64,000 nucleotides of DNA, taken from positions 1 to 64,000 of the forward strand of contig CAVRYH010000005.1 of NCBI GenBank assembly GCA_963725395.1, given 5' to 3'. Position numbers and translations under genes: made by a program. Numbering within the stretch: the first letter of the stretch is position 1; the number at the start of each line of letters is the position of its first letter. The notes under the pieces are model-generated. The model saw nothing but the letters and a program-made list of their open reading frames with translations. It had not been told where the DNA came from and ran no database searches. Positions 16,021 to 25,367 of this stretch are shown here, piece after piece. The stretch is from Bog-756 sp963725395. GTDB taxonomy: Bacteria; Actinomycetota; Acidimicrobiia; Acidimicrobiales; RAAP-2.

Positions 16021-16874
16021 TCCGGTGACGGTGCACCAACCTGGACCTCGACCGGACAAATCCTGTATTCCGTCCGACCAACGGAGGCGGCGAGGGAGTC
16101 GCGGAAAACTCCTCGCTCCACAACCCGCCACAGCTCTGGATCATGCACGCCGACGGAGCCCACATGCGCCGGCTCATCCTCACGGGCCGCTACCCGACTG
16201 GACCCAACACCATCTGGTGGGACTCCAGTGCACCCGCAAAGTTCAGCCGTGACGGTCGACACGTCGCCTTTTCCACCATCCAGCATGGCCACTGGATGCT
16301 TCTCGGTGAGATCACCGCGACCCGTGGCGGGCAGCTCGAGGTGAAACAGCTCGAGCCGCTCAACCAGCCGGACTGGGAAGCGAAAGGCTTCACACCTGAC
16401 GGAAAGTCCCTCATCTTCGCGTCCAGCCGCGGAGACGGACACGGCAACGCCACCTTTAACGCAGACACCTACACCATGAACCTTGCCGACCGGTCCATCC
16501 ATCGCTTCACCCACGCGCTGTCGTGGGACGAAACAATGGACATCTCGAGCACCGGTGCCGTCGTCATCAGCTCCGATCGCGCGCAGATGCTCCCTTTTGA
16601 GACTCAACCGACCACCCCAGGAAGCTCCGGCCTGGCAGAGTTCGGCGGACTCAGCAGATTGCCAGCCCACCACGACCTCTACCTAACCGACGCTCGCGGC
16701 GACGCTGTCCCGATGCGAAGGCTTACTGACAGCGGAGGCTACTGGGACAGCATTCGCCCTCACTTCTCACCCAACGGCCGATACATCACCGTCAGCCAGC
16801 GACACGGCATAGGGAACAACGCCACCGAGCGAGTCGTCCTGATCACCTTCGAATGCGTTCCTGCCCCGACTTGA
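16021..16874 (+). pseudogene. TolB/PD40-like beta-propeller, 5'-truncated and frameshifted
   Basis: Begins in mid-domain (DGAPTWTSTGQILYSVRPT), shifts frame at ~16082 and continues GGGEGVAENSSLHNPPQLW, then MHADGAHMRRLILTG. WD40-like PD40 repeats follow: PAKFSRDGRHVAFSTI, GFTPDGKSLIFASSRGDG, RPHFSPNGRYITVSQRHG; stop at 16872-16874. The 5' end abuts the truncated minus-strand gene at 16017, indicating a deletion or rearrangement there. An internal ATG at 16143 could start a 243-aa product. Confidence 0.65.
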
Positions 16875-17017
16875 TACAGCCTCTTCCGTGTCGACTCGAC
16901 CCGTCCCAAGGAAGTTGATCAAGCGCGCCGACGCATAGTTATGAGGAACGACGTAGATTCTCGATCCGTCGTCGGAGGCGACTACATCCGCTCCGAGCAA
17001 CCCCGAACACCGGGAGA

Positions 17018-17090
17018 GTGCCGCGTTATCTGGTTTGAGACGCGGGAACTGCTCGCGGTCAGCTAACCGCCCATGAACGGAACCTTGGGG
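17018..17090. repeat. Dispersed repeat shared with 40530-40610
   Basis: Begins CCCCGAACACCGGGAGAG and continues through CGCGTTATCTGGTTTGAGAC to AACTGCTCGCG and CCCATGAACGG. The copy at 40530-40610 has the same order with a few changes. It lies just upstream of the methyltransferase at 17134 in otherwise empty DNA. Confidence 0.65.
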
Positions 17091-17133
17091 ACGGTTTTCG
17101 AGGCTGTTAGCGCCCTCCCGTATTGTTGATCCC

Positions 17134-17943
17134 ATGAGCGAACGATCCGAGATTCTTGGACACTATGAGACCATTCGGGAAGAGGATCGCATCAGCTCGG
17201 GACTCGGCCAACTCGAACTTCTCAGAGTTCAAGAGGTGCTCCGGAGGCACCTTCCCTCTACCTCTTCACGGGTGTTGGATGTGGGCGGCGGAACCGGCGT
17301 CCACGCGTTGTGGCTTGCCGAACGCGGTGACAGCGTGCACGTCATTGATCTGACGCCTCGTCATGTTGAAAAGGTCAGAGATGAGCTGGGTCGCTTCGGT
17401 GTAACGGCGGAGGAGGGCGATGCGCGGGCTCTGAACGTGGCCGATGACAGTTTCGATGTGGTTCTGCTCTTTGGTCCGATGTATCACCTGATCACTACTG
17501 AAGATCGCCAGCGGGCTCTGGGCGAGGCCATTCGCGTGGTTCGACCGGGAGGTCTGATTGCCGTCGCTGCAATCAGTCGCTTCGCATCCCTCTTTGATGG
17601 TCTCGCCCGGGGATTCCTCTTCGATGCGGACTTCAGGAAGATTGTTGACCAGGACCTGGCCGATGGACAACACCGCAATCCCGACAACCGTCCCCACTGG
17701 TTCACGACGGCCTACTTTCACGAACCAGAACAGCTTCGTGGCGAACTCGAAGGAGTGGGGCTCGACGTAGTGGAACTGGCCGGCCTGGAGGGCCTCGCTG
17801 TTTGGCTGGACAACCTGGACGACAGATGGGAGACGGACGACGGTCGCGAGAGCATTCTCTACGCCGCCCGGATCATCGAGAGCACCCCGTCACTACTTGG
17901 TCTCAGCGCTCACCTGCTCGCCATCACTCGCACACCCAGTTGA
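17134..17943 (+). CDS. Class I SAM-dependent methyltransferase
   Basis: 269 aa. Motif I SRVLDVGGGTGVHALWLAER, VHVIDLTPRHVEKVR (strand 2 acidic), EEGDARALNVADDSFDVVLL and EAIRVVRPGGLIAVAAIS are the standard Rossmann signatures. The C-terminal part (HWFTTAYFHEPEQLRGELE, GLDVVELAGLEGLAVWL) resembles actinobacterial small-molecule methyltransferases. ATG 17134; no strong ribosome site. Substrate unknown. Confidence 0.88.
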   Translation: MSERSEILGHYETIREEDRISSGLGQLELLRVQEVLRRHLPSTSSRVLDVGGGTGVHALWLAERGDSVHVIDLTPRHVEKVRDELGRFGVTAEEGDARALNVADDSFDVVLLFGPMYHLITTEDRQRALGEAIRVVRPGGLIAVAAISRFASLFDGLARGFLFDADFRKIVDQDLADGQHRNPDNRPHWFTTAYFHEPEQLRGELEGVGLDVVELAGLEGLAVWLDNLDDRWETDDGRESILYAARIIESTPSLLGLSAHLLAITRTPS

Positions 17944-17984
17944 ATCTGCGAAGCTCTGTTTCAGCTCCTACCGCATCGGCTATC

Positions 17985-18215
17985 AAGGCTGATGCCCATG
18001 CCCACGACGGGTGGCTCATTGAGCGGGGAGCCATTGTCGGTATTGCCGGGACGCCCATCCAAGTGAGGAACCACGAAAACGCTGGAACCCTCACCGATGA
18101 GGGTGCCTACATGAGGTCAGACTTGCCGATTGCGGGATTTGCCCTGATCCACGCGGACAATGCAGACGAGGTTGTTGAACTCGTTGCCAAGACGCCCTGC
18201 GCCGTCGCTTACTGA
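17985..18215 (+). pseudogene. YCII-domain protein, C-terminal fragment
   Basis: Reads HDGWLIERGAIVGIAGTPIQ, EGAYMRSDLPIAGFALIHAD, DEVVELVAKTPCAVAY, then TGA. The YCII C-terminus has this GGFxLIxADDxDEAxELAxxxP pattern. No start codon in frame, and the N-terminal strand-helix is missing. It begins only ~40 bases after the methyltransferase. Confidence 0.55.
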
Positions 18216-18549
18216 GTTGTCGAGGTCTGGCCGCTCATTGGTCGCTGCGATGAGTGAGCCGCTGGAGTCGTAGCCTGCCTCCAAACACCTGACCGGGTCG
18301 TGGGCAGTCCGAATACCTGTGAAGACTACGTGGCGGTACCGGAGACCAGCTGGTCGAGAATCTCGACGGCGTCATTCGGCATGCAGTCAGTCGTAGCGAG
18401 GTCCGGCGGGGGAGCGGTACGACCTCAGCCGTACGTGGGCTGAGGATCAAGGATCAGCCAACTGGTCGATCGGCTCGACCTCGGGCGTGTGCTGGCTGAG
18501 GAAACTCGGAATACGAGACGGGCTTCGCCAAAGAGCCGGTTGTCTCAGT
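18216..18549. other. Intergenic with a CTCAGCC hairpin
   Basis: No gene seen. Hairpin copy with arms CTCAGCC / GGCTGAG at 18424-18444, preceded by CAGTCGTAGCGAGGT and a G-rich stretch, i.e. the 3' half of the composite repeat described at 52385-52560. Confidence 0.6.
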
Positions 18550-19260
18550 TCAGTCAAGGTGCTCCCCGCGACGGCGCCGCCCGAGCGGGCTGAGAATAGT
18601 CATTCCGCCAAGGACCAGGCTTACGCCCACGATGAACAACGCCTGCACGTCGGCGCCCGAATACGGCAGTTCGGTGTAAACACCGGCACTGGCGGATGTC
18701 GCAGTAGTGGCCACCCCGATGGTGCCGGAGGCGGAGGTGGTGGAAGGGAGGGTGGTGGGAGAGAGGGTGGTGGATGGGACGGTGGTGGATGATGGAGCGG
18801 AGGCAAAGTGGCTGGCGCTGGTCGCGCCAGTTCCCGAAGGGTTCGATATGGAGGCATTGGCGTTGACCGGGTCCTTTTGAGCGACGACGGGAAATACCAA
18901 GACAACAGGTCCACGGCCCGCTGCACTGACTGCTTTCACTCGGATTTGAGGCCGGGGCCAAGAAGCTATGACCTCGATTCCATCAATGTGGCACGTGCCA
19001 CGGCCGGATGTGAACGAAATGCAGAAGTAGTGACCGTTGTAGTTGGACGCCGTGTAGTACAGAATCGGAGAGCCGCCATTCGAGACGGGTGGTCCCCACG
19101 AGACGGTTACTCCGGGAGCACCGGCGACGTACGTGGCTTGCACGGCGGTTGGCGGCCCGGGCACCATCGCTGCAGCAGATGCCTCCCCTGATGTCGCTAC
19201 CGAACCGAGCACGGCGAAGGAAACGGCTACGAGACCCTTCACCCTGCGTCGTCTCACCAT
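18550..19260 (-). CDS. Secreted fibronectin type III protein with LPxSG-type wall anchor
   Basis: 236 aa. Signal peptide (MVRRRRVKGLVAVSFAVLG ... ASA). Residues ~35-125 form one Fn3 domain (PGPPTAVQATYV, VTVSWGPPVSNGGSPILYY, IRVKAVSAAGRGP). A long Ser/Thr/Pro linker follows. The C-terminus carries LPYSG, a hydrophobic helix (ALFIVGVSLVLGGMTIL) and RRRRGEHLD, the layout of a sortase substrate. No sortase gene is in the window. Surface display is a firm inference from this layout; the binding partner is unknown. Confidence 0.8.
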   Translation of the reverse strand: MVRRRRVKGLVAVSFAVLGSVATSGEASAAAMVPGPPTAVQATYVAGAPGVTVSWGPPVSNGGSPILYYTASNYNGHYFCISFTSGRGTCHIDGIEVIASWPRPQIRVKAVSAAGRGPVVLVFPVVAQKDPVNANASISNPSGTGATSASHFASAPSSTTVPSTTLSPTTLPSTTSASGTIGVATTATSASAGVYTELPYSGADVQALFIVGVSLVLGGMTILSPLGRRRRGEHLD

Positions 19261-19533
19261 GCCCCCTGCCCCGTTGACCGGCTACTGCGCTCGCAGAGCC
19301 GAACTCCCAACGCATCAATACTATAGGGATTGATCCTTGGGTCGAACTGAGAGGGTCAGTACGGTTGTGCGCTTGAATTGTTTCACAAGGCCCCTGAGCT
19401 TCGGTCCAGTGGATCCACTGTCCCTTCGCACGCCTAGTCCCTTGTTACTTGCCGGCATGAGGCACGCCCGCCTAACCGGGGAAGTCTTGCCGCCACTCAC
19501 GATCTTGTCACTCCAAAGGGTCACCGTGACCCC

Positions 19534-19950
19534 GGTAGCCGACAAAGCCGGCATCGTCTTCGATCCCCAGCCAGTTGAGCGAGCCCTGGAAATGGTGGGC
19601 CCGATATTGGCTGCCCCAGTCGTGGCGGAGCTTGATCCCCGGGCGACATCGGGTCCGAGGCCTCCGAAACGGTCGATCACCGCGTCATAGACCGGCTGGA
19701 GAGCGGCGAACCGGTTGCCCACCTTGGCCACGTGGGCCCAGGCCTCGTCAGTGTGGTGGTCGAGGAGGGCGAACACCCAGACCCAGCCGTCGTTCCTGGT
19801 CCAGGCCATGGTGGCGTCCGTCCCCCATCGGACGTTGGGGGCGTCGGTGATGACCCTGCCGTCATGGACCCGGGGCCGCCGGCGTCTGGCCACCCGCTGG
19901 GGGGCGAGCAGGCCGGCCTTCCGCATCAACCGCAGCACCCGGTTCTTGCC
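19534..19950 (-). pseudogene. IS3-family OrfB fragment, frameshifted relative of the 1415-2709 element
   Basis: The minus strand reads GKNRVLRLMRKAGLLAPQRV through WGTDATMAWTRNDGWVWVF and FAALQPVYDAVIDRFGGL, matching OrfB residues ~80-180 with several substitutions (e.g. HHTDEAW for HYTNEAW). At ~19638 the frame shifts and the second Asp and Glu motifs are lost. No IS ends or N-terminal part are found nearby. It is an older, dead copy. Confidence 0.85.
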
Positions 19951-20362
19951 CCGTGGGCAGCGTGACGGGGACTTTCGTGAAACGGCCAGACCCGGAGGTA
20001 GCCCCATGTCGGGTTCTCCCGGGCTAGATGGTGGATCATCAGCACTGTTGCCGCATCGATCGCCGGGCGAGGCTTCAGGTAGGTCCACTTACGCCCGACC
20101 CTTTCCGACCCTCGGAGCGTCGTCCTAGCGGGATAGGCCTCGACTGCAACTTCTATCCTGCCGCCGGCACGGCTTGGGTTACGTCATCCACCGCTCGGGC
20201 CCTCCACATCGGCCCATCGAGTAGGGCAAAGGTGTGACCGCGACAGGAGCCGAGCCCCAACGCCCCTTAACGGTTTTTGCCAACATGGCTTACATTCTCC
20301 TCATAAGTTCGCGAAAGGATGACTGCAGCTGAAGATCGCCCAGACTTGACGAGAGGAGCCCG

Positions 20363-21622
20363 ATGAACGCAACGTCCAGGAAAGGCCGGTATCGCTTCCT
20401 CCGAGGTCGAACAAGCCAACACCTTGGCCGGTCCTTTGCCATCCTCTCGACGGCGCTCGTCATGGCCGCCCTGGTACTCGCCGCATGCGGTAGCGCCAGC
20501 GGAAACGGCCCTTCCACCAGCGCAGCGGCGCCGGGATCCACCGTCTACCGATGGGGGGTCGTCGGCAACAAAGGCGCGCTCACCCAACTCCAGCTGGAGA
20601 CACCGACCGCCCTCGCCGGCATCAATGGAAAGGTCGTGCAGATCGCCACCTCAAACTCCGACGGCTATGCCCTCACCTCGGACGGTGCCGTCTACGGCTG
20701 GGGAGTCAACAGCGCTGGCGAGCTGGGAGATGGAGAGCTGACGGCCTACGAGACGAAGGCCGTTAAGGTCGACTTCCCAGCTGGCGTCACGATCGCGTCG
20801 CTCGCCAACCCGATGCCCTTCGACGCCGGCCTGGCTATCGACTCCAACGGCCACGCATGGGGTTGGGGCCTCAACGCCACCGACGATCTCTGCCTGTCCG
20901 GGCTCGTCGAATCCCGTCCCCAGCAGCTCACTCTGAGCGGCGTGACGCTGGCCACCGGCGCCCGCACTCACGCCTTGTTCGACTCAAGCGGCACCCTCTT
21001 CGCGTGCGGAAGCGGTGACGCTGGTGAGCTCGGCAACGGATCGACAGCGTCCGCCAGCACCCCAACGGCCGTGGTCGGGCTACCGATCGGGGTGAAGATA
21101 ACAGAGCTCACGTCGTCATGGGAGGGGTCGGGTGCGCTACTTGCCAATGGGGACTACTACAACTGGGGATACAACGCGTCGGGCCAACTCGGCAACGGTT
21201 CCACGGCCAACAGTGCGGTGCCTGTGAAGGTCGACCTTTCTAACCCGGTAGCGAAAGTCTTCCAGGGTGGCAGCGGGCCGAACAACGGGCAGACCGTCGC
21301 CGTCCTGGGCGACGGGGACACCTGGACGTGGGGCGACAACGACCGGGGTCAGCTCGGCATCGGCACCCGGACAAGCTCCGACACACCTGTGATGGTTCAA
21401 GTACCGAAAGGCATCAGCTTCGTGACCGTGAGTTCCGGCGGTTACGCAAGCTACGGCATCGACCCGACCGGCAGGCTCTGGGCCTGGGGCGACAACCGTA
21501 GTGGGCAGCTTGGGACTGGCTCGGGCCGACGGCTCGCCACCCTTCCCGTGGACGTCGGCCTCCATCTCACCCAGGTGTCGTCAACGGCACAGAACGTCGC
21601 CGGACTCGATGGGCACGCCTGA
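20363..21622 (+). CDS. RCC1-repeat lipoprotein
   Basis: 419 aa. N-terminal signal with lipobox LVLAAC (Cys at ~46) and a Ser/Gly/Thr linker, so it should be lipid-anchored outside the membrane. Then about seven RCC1 blades with GYALTSDGAVYGWG, GELGDGELT, YNWGYNASGQLGNGST, TWTWGDNDRGQLGIGTRT and LWAWGDNRSGQLGTGSG. RCC1 propellers bind proteins or nucleic acids; here an extracellular binding role is likely. GAGAGGAG precedes ATG 20363. Single gene. Confidence 0.85.
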   Translation: MNATSRKGRYRFLRGRTSQHLGRSFAILSTALVMAALVLAACGSASGNGPSTSAAAPGSTVYRWGVVGNKGALTQLQLETPTALAGINGKVVQIATSNSDGYALTSDGAVYGWGVNSAGELGDGELTAYETKAVKVDFPAGVTIASLANPMPFDAGLAIDSNGHAWGWGLNATDDLCLSGLVESRPQQLTLSGVTLATGARTHALFDSSGTLFACGSGDAGELGNGSTASASTPTAVVGLPIGVKITELTSSWEGSGALLANGDYYNWGYNASGQLGNGSTANSAVPVKVDLSNPVAKVFQGGSGPNNGQTVAVLGDGDTWTWGDNDRGQLGIGTRTSSDTPVMVQVPKGISFVTVSSGGYASYGIDPTGRLWAWGDNRSGQLGTGSGRRLATLPVDVGLHLTQVSSTAQNVAGLDGHA

Positions 21623-21842
21623 TGCGAGAGTCTCCCGGTGTCTCAGGAGATCGTTTGACCGGTATTTCGATGGCCATGAAAGTCGGTAGCTGGTCTGAAG
21701 TGGGCGCTATCAACTAGACCGATGCGAGCACGAAGTACCGAAGCCGGGCGCGTTTTGGGTGCCTCTGACCGGCGGGTAGGCGGGGGCACCCGTTTGGGAG
21801 ACCGGGACTTTCGCCGCGTGTGGCCAGTTAAGGCTTCGTAGG

Positions 21843-22058
21843 TCAACCCTTCATTGCTCTCCGTGCCCAGGCGAGAGACTCGGTACCCGCTGCTACTGCA
21901 TCACCGACGTCGACAACAGGAACGACGTTGACATCGTTCCTGTAACCATATTTCGAGATGAAGGCAGAGACCACTCCGGGATCGTCTGCGCTCGCTGACC
22001 CAACGATTGAGGAACCTTTGGGTCGGGATCTTTCGTCGAACAACGCCTGACGCGACAA
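21843..22058 (-). pseudogene. DUF3303-like fragment
   Basis: C-terminal half only: DDPGVVSAFISKYGYRNDVN, VVPVVDVGDAVAAGTESLAW, ARRAMKG. This matches the end of the intact DUF3303-like gene at 49636-49938 (SPEDILRDVSKFTPWIKYE, VLPVVDMADGAAIGAEAVAY). The first ~20 residues of the frame are unrelated. The N-terminal strand is absent. Confidence 0.5.
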
Positions 22059-22085
22059 GGACGGGGCCGAGGCCCCGTCCTTGTC
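22054..22085. terminator. Strong hairpin after the secreted repeat gene
   Basis: GACAAGGACGGGGCC pairs with GGCCCCGTCCTTGTC over 14-15 bp. It lies 40 bases beyond the stop of the minus-strand gene at 22125. No U-run, which is common for actinobacterial terminators. Confidence 0.75.
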
Positions 22086-22124
22086 GGTTTACGCCCCTTC
22101 ACCGTCCGCAGACGGACCGGGTGT

Positions 22125-23492
22125 TCAGAAGCTGACGGTCAGTGAGCTGTCGCCCCCGATGGTGGCCGACGAGATGACGGCGGTCGATGAGCCGAGGTCG
22201 GTGAGGAAGTCTCCCGAGGTGCCCGTCCCGGCGTCACCGGAAAGGCACACGATGTCGGTGTAGGTGCCGACCGTGAGGCCCTTCACCTGGGCGTTCCCGG
22301 AGACGTCGAACCCGACGTCCGACGCACCGCACGCCCCTCCCGGGATGACTTCGGAGGCCGAGCCGTAGGCCAGGGTGACCGCAACGTTGTCGACCGTGGT
22401 CTTGGGCGGCTTGGCCTGTAGGGCAGCCTCCAGATTGGTCAGACCGGACGTGGCGTAGGAGCCGTCGGTGTCGTAGTAGTTGGGCTTCGATCCGATGGCG
22501 TAGGTGGTGACACCGTGACTGGTCTTGGAGGCCAGGCAGGCAGCCGGGTCACCGGCGTTGGGCACGCCGCTGGTCTGCGGGCACGGTGTGGTCGCAGAGG
22601 CGATGTTCAAGCTACTCGCCACGCCCGAGCACCCCGTTCCCGTTGCCGTCGTCGACGACTTGGTCGTCGCCGTCGCGGCGGAGGTGAGAGCCCCACCGGC
22701 CGAGAGCCCCGGTGCGGCGAAGGTGACCGATCCGGTGACAGGACAGCTCTCGCTCGGGAAGACGACGGTCAGCGAGCTGTTGCCACCGACGATGCCCGAC
22801 GTGATAACGGCGGTCGGTGAGAACAGGTCGGCGAGGAAGTTGTGCGTCGTGCCCGTTCCGGCGTCATCGGTAAGGCACACGAGGTCGTCGAATGTACCGA
22901 CCGTGAGTCCTTTCACCTCGGCGTTCCCGGTGATGTCGAATCCGACGTATGAACCGCACGCACCCCCCTCGACATCAGTGGCCGAACCGTAGGTCAGGGT
23001 CACGGCGATGTTGTCGACGGTGGTCTTGGGCGCCTTGGCCTGCCAAGAATTCTCTAGATTGGTGAGACCGCTCGAGGCATAGTCGTTTGCGTCGTCGTAG
23101 ACGTTCGGCTTCGAGGCGATGGCGTAGGTGGTGACACCGTGACTGGTCTTCGAGGCCAGGCAGGCGGCCGGGTCGCCGGCATTGGGCACGCCGCCGGTCT
23201 GCGCGCACGGTGTGGTCGGACTCACGACGTCCAGGGTAATGGGCAGGCCCGAACAACCTGTTCCCGTTGGTGTTGTTGTCACGCTGCTCTTCACCGTTGT
23301 GCCGGCCGTGAGGGCTCCACCAGCCGATGATCCCGGCGCGGCGAAGGAGAACGTTCCTGCGCTGGTGCACGTTATGGTCGTCGGCGGTGGAGTGGCCGCA
23401 CCAGCGACTCCGGACCCGACGGCGCCGGCTACAGCCACCGTCGCGAACGACATGGCCATGGCCGCAATGGCCAACAGAATTTTCTTGATCAC
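22125..23492 (-). CDS. Secreted protein with two ~200-aa repeats (family A)
   Basis: 455 aa from GTG 23492 (VIKKILLAIAAMAMSF, preceded by GGGGGG); the paralog at 41535 starts MIRKILIAVA at the same point. Signal peptide, then ATPPPTTITC. Two tandem domains share FAAPG.SAGGALT, GTGCSG, TTPC.QT.GVPNAGDPAAC, ASKTSHGVTTYAI, SGLTNLE, GGACG and VCL..DAGTGT. Six or so Cys per repeat suggest disulfides. No named family; function unknown. Terminated by the hairpin at 22054-22085. Confidence 0.75.
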   Translation of the reverse strand: MIKKILLAIAAMAMSFATVAVAGAVGSGVAGAATPPPTTITCTSAGTFSFAAPGSSAGGALTAGTTVKSSVTTTPTGTGCSGLPITLDVVSPTTPCAQTGGVPNAGDPAACLASKTSHGVTTYAIASKPNVYDDANDYASSGLTNLENSWQAKAPKTTVDNIAVTLTYGSATDVEGGACGSYVGFDITGNAEVKGLTVGTFDDLVCLTDDAGTGTTHNFLADLFSPTAVITSGIVGGNSSLTVVFPSESCPVTGSVTFAAPGLSAGGALTSAATATTKSSTTATGTGCSGVASSLNIASATTPCPQTSGVPNAGDPAACLASKTSHGVTTYAIGSKPNYYDTDGSYATSGLTNLEAALQAKPPKTTVDNVAVTLAYGSASEVIPGGACGASDVGFDVSGNAQVKGLTVGTYTDIVCLSGDAGTGTSGDFLTDLGSSTAVISSATIGGDSSLTVSF

Positions 23493-24324
23493 GTTGGTTC
23501 CCCCCAACTTTCTGTGTGAATTTTCGAGTATGAATTCGGCTAGGTGCCCCACCTCGGAACTCCTCGGCCGTTGCGCCCCGAAGGACGGCGTTCATACTAG
23601 ACAGATACCAGGTGGCGCGCCTGGGACGGTGGGTTTCGCCGCCGAAGGCAAACGCCCTCCGCGGTGGCATGGTTGGGTCGGGAGTCGGACCGGAGAGCGG
23701 AACTCACAGCCCGTGCCTCGGGCCTGCCCCTTGTACGACTTGCAACTCTTAGTTGCATCCGTAACTTCTCCACGTTGATTGTGGAGTCAATCAAACGCTC
23801 GTTTGGGCTTGCGGCAACAGGTGGTGCCTGAGTTACCTTGCGAATCAGGCGCCAGACCCGTCGAGCGTCGACAATCTGTCATTGTCAGCGCTCCGGGCCT
23901 GGCCCTTATCTATTGATCACCGTGGGCCCCGAGTTTGGGGTCGAACTCACAACCGGCCGAAGGATGCGGCGATGTTGGACCTGAACCCCAAAAACCTCTT
24001 GGTCGGGGCGGACGAGGTCATCGTCATCGTCGGCCATCCAGGTGCCCAGGCTGTGCCGCACCCCTGAAGTTGCCGATACCCGAACGGTCTGAGTGCCCCG
24101 ATCACCGGGTGGATGAGGCACCTCGCAAATCGCCCGGCAGTGCATCGCGACTCGATGACTGCTCGAGCGGGATGTCGGGATCGTGAGTGGCTACTCCGTG
24201 TTCTTGCCGCTCGCTCTCCACTATGCGCCTCGTGATGGCGAGAACAAGGCTCGACGCCCAACCCGTGAGGAGGCAGTTCGCGGTTCATTGACCGTCCACA
24301 TTGCGCCAGCCAGACTGTCTCCTG
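23493..24324. other. Intergenic, one inverted copy of a 32-bp repeat
   Basis: No convincing gene. 23741-23772 carries the reverse complement of the segment at 58473-58505 (GTGGAGAAGTT... / GATGCAACTAAGAGTTGC), one mismatch. CGATCACCGGG-type repeat start at ~24097. Confidence 0.5.
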
Positions 24325-24471
24325 ATGGCGGTGCCAGACGGAAGGAACTACGGGCGATACCTTGGCTTTTTGGCCAAATTCAGCGTCATCGCACCTGCTG
24401 GTCTGGCGCTGGTAGTGCTCGGCGCGATCGATTTTACCGCGATTGAGTTGGACCGACACATTCAGCATTGA
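24325..24471 (+). CDS. Possible small membrane protein
   Basis: 48 aa: MAVPDGRNYGRYLGFLAKFS, then one hydrophobic helix VIAPAGLALVVLGAIDFTAI and ELDRHIQH. Membrane-like composition in an otherwise empty stretch; no ribosome site stands out. No family recognised. Confidence 0.35.
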   Translation: MAVPDGRNYGRYLGFLAKFSVIAPAGLALVVLGAIDFTAIELDRHIQH

Positions 24472-24512
24472 GACGGCCAGGCCCACGTTTAGGTCCAACG
24501 TTCGGAGATCCG

Positions 24513-24650
24513 AGGTGCACCGATCACCGGGAGTGGGCGCATCTCGTCAATGCAAAATGGCATCATCGGAATGGCGGATCAATCCCCAATTTCAGAGTGA
24601 ATCACATACGCCGAGCAGTCGTAGCAAGGTGAGGTGGGGGAGAGGTGTGA
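24513..24650. repeat. Composite dispersed repeat, copy
   Basis: CGATCACCGGGAGTGGGCGC, ATCTCGTCAATGCAAAATGG, CATCATCGGA, then AATCCCCAATTTCAGAGTGA and GCAGTCGTAGCAAGGTGAGG. Same order as 52385-52560 and 45250-45400; it lacks the terminal CTCAGCC hairpin. No gene in 24472-25264. Confidence 0.7.
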
Positions 24651-25264
24651 CATAGGTAGTTCGAGTCCACCGCCCAGGCAGTAGCCGAACAACGTGGCCG
24701 GCGAAGAGAATTTCAGTGTGGGTTCTCCAGCACTACCATCCGGTCCTGCCGTTCGATTCTTAGGGCGCCATCGCTACCCATCAGGTTCTCCTCATCAGTC
24801 GAAGTCGGGAATGGCCAAGGCCAGTCCCATTATCGGCCCGGTGGAGAGGTTGTGTCGCTTGAAGGAGCCTGGCGATGACGATTGGCATCGTCCAGGTGAC
24901 CCATACGACCGGGACGGAGGCGGGTAGGGACCCGGGTCCGCCTGTCACCAGCTAAGCGCACATGATGAGGCACTTCGAGGTCGGTCGCAGGGGCCTGGCA
25001 GCCCACTCGGGATCCGGCAATAGCGGGCAGTGGGACGTCCCGCCCCGAGCCGACCACCGGGCATTCCTGATCGTGCCCACTTGAAGTGGTCCATCGAGCA
25101 AGAAAGGGAGTAGCAAGGCACGTGTCACTCAGCGATCCTGCATTGCTCGACTTGCGTTTTCCTGTCAGGCACTTCTGGGCAATGGTGAAGCCCGTATCGA
25201 AAGCCCAACAATCTTGGTTACCGGCCAGCCACGATTGGATCCACATCCGGCGAACACACCACGC

Positions 25265-25312
25265 GAGAAGACCCCGGTGTCGCCAGATCGCTGGTGACAC
25301 CGGGGTCTTCTC
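25265..25312. terminator. Long perfect hairpin after the four-repeat gene
   Basis: GAGAAGACCCCGGTGTC and its perfect complement flank a 14-base loop. Located ~55 bases beyond the stop of the minus-strand gene at 25368. Confidence 0.8.
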
Positions 25313-25367
25313 TCCTATTCGCCGCCGTGAACGACGCCGTCATTTCGTCGTCACGAGCCGATCGCCC

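Noticed and set aside
16767..17135. Minus-strand frame with GADVVASDDGSRIYVVPHN
   Set aside because: Overlaps the PD40 gene end and a dispersed repeat; no start signal and no recognised family.
23882..24145. Small frames MLDLNPKNLLVGADEVIVIV (plus) and MADDDDDLVRPDQEV (minus)
   Set aside because: They overlap each other, lack ribosome sites, and neither is clearly protein-like along its length.
24650..25260. Possible genes between the composite repeat and the terminator
   Set aside because: Open frames on both strands have non-protein-like composition and no ribosome sites.
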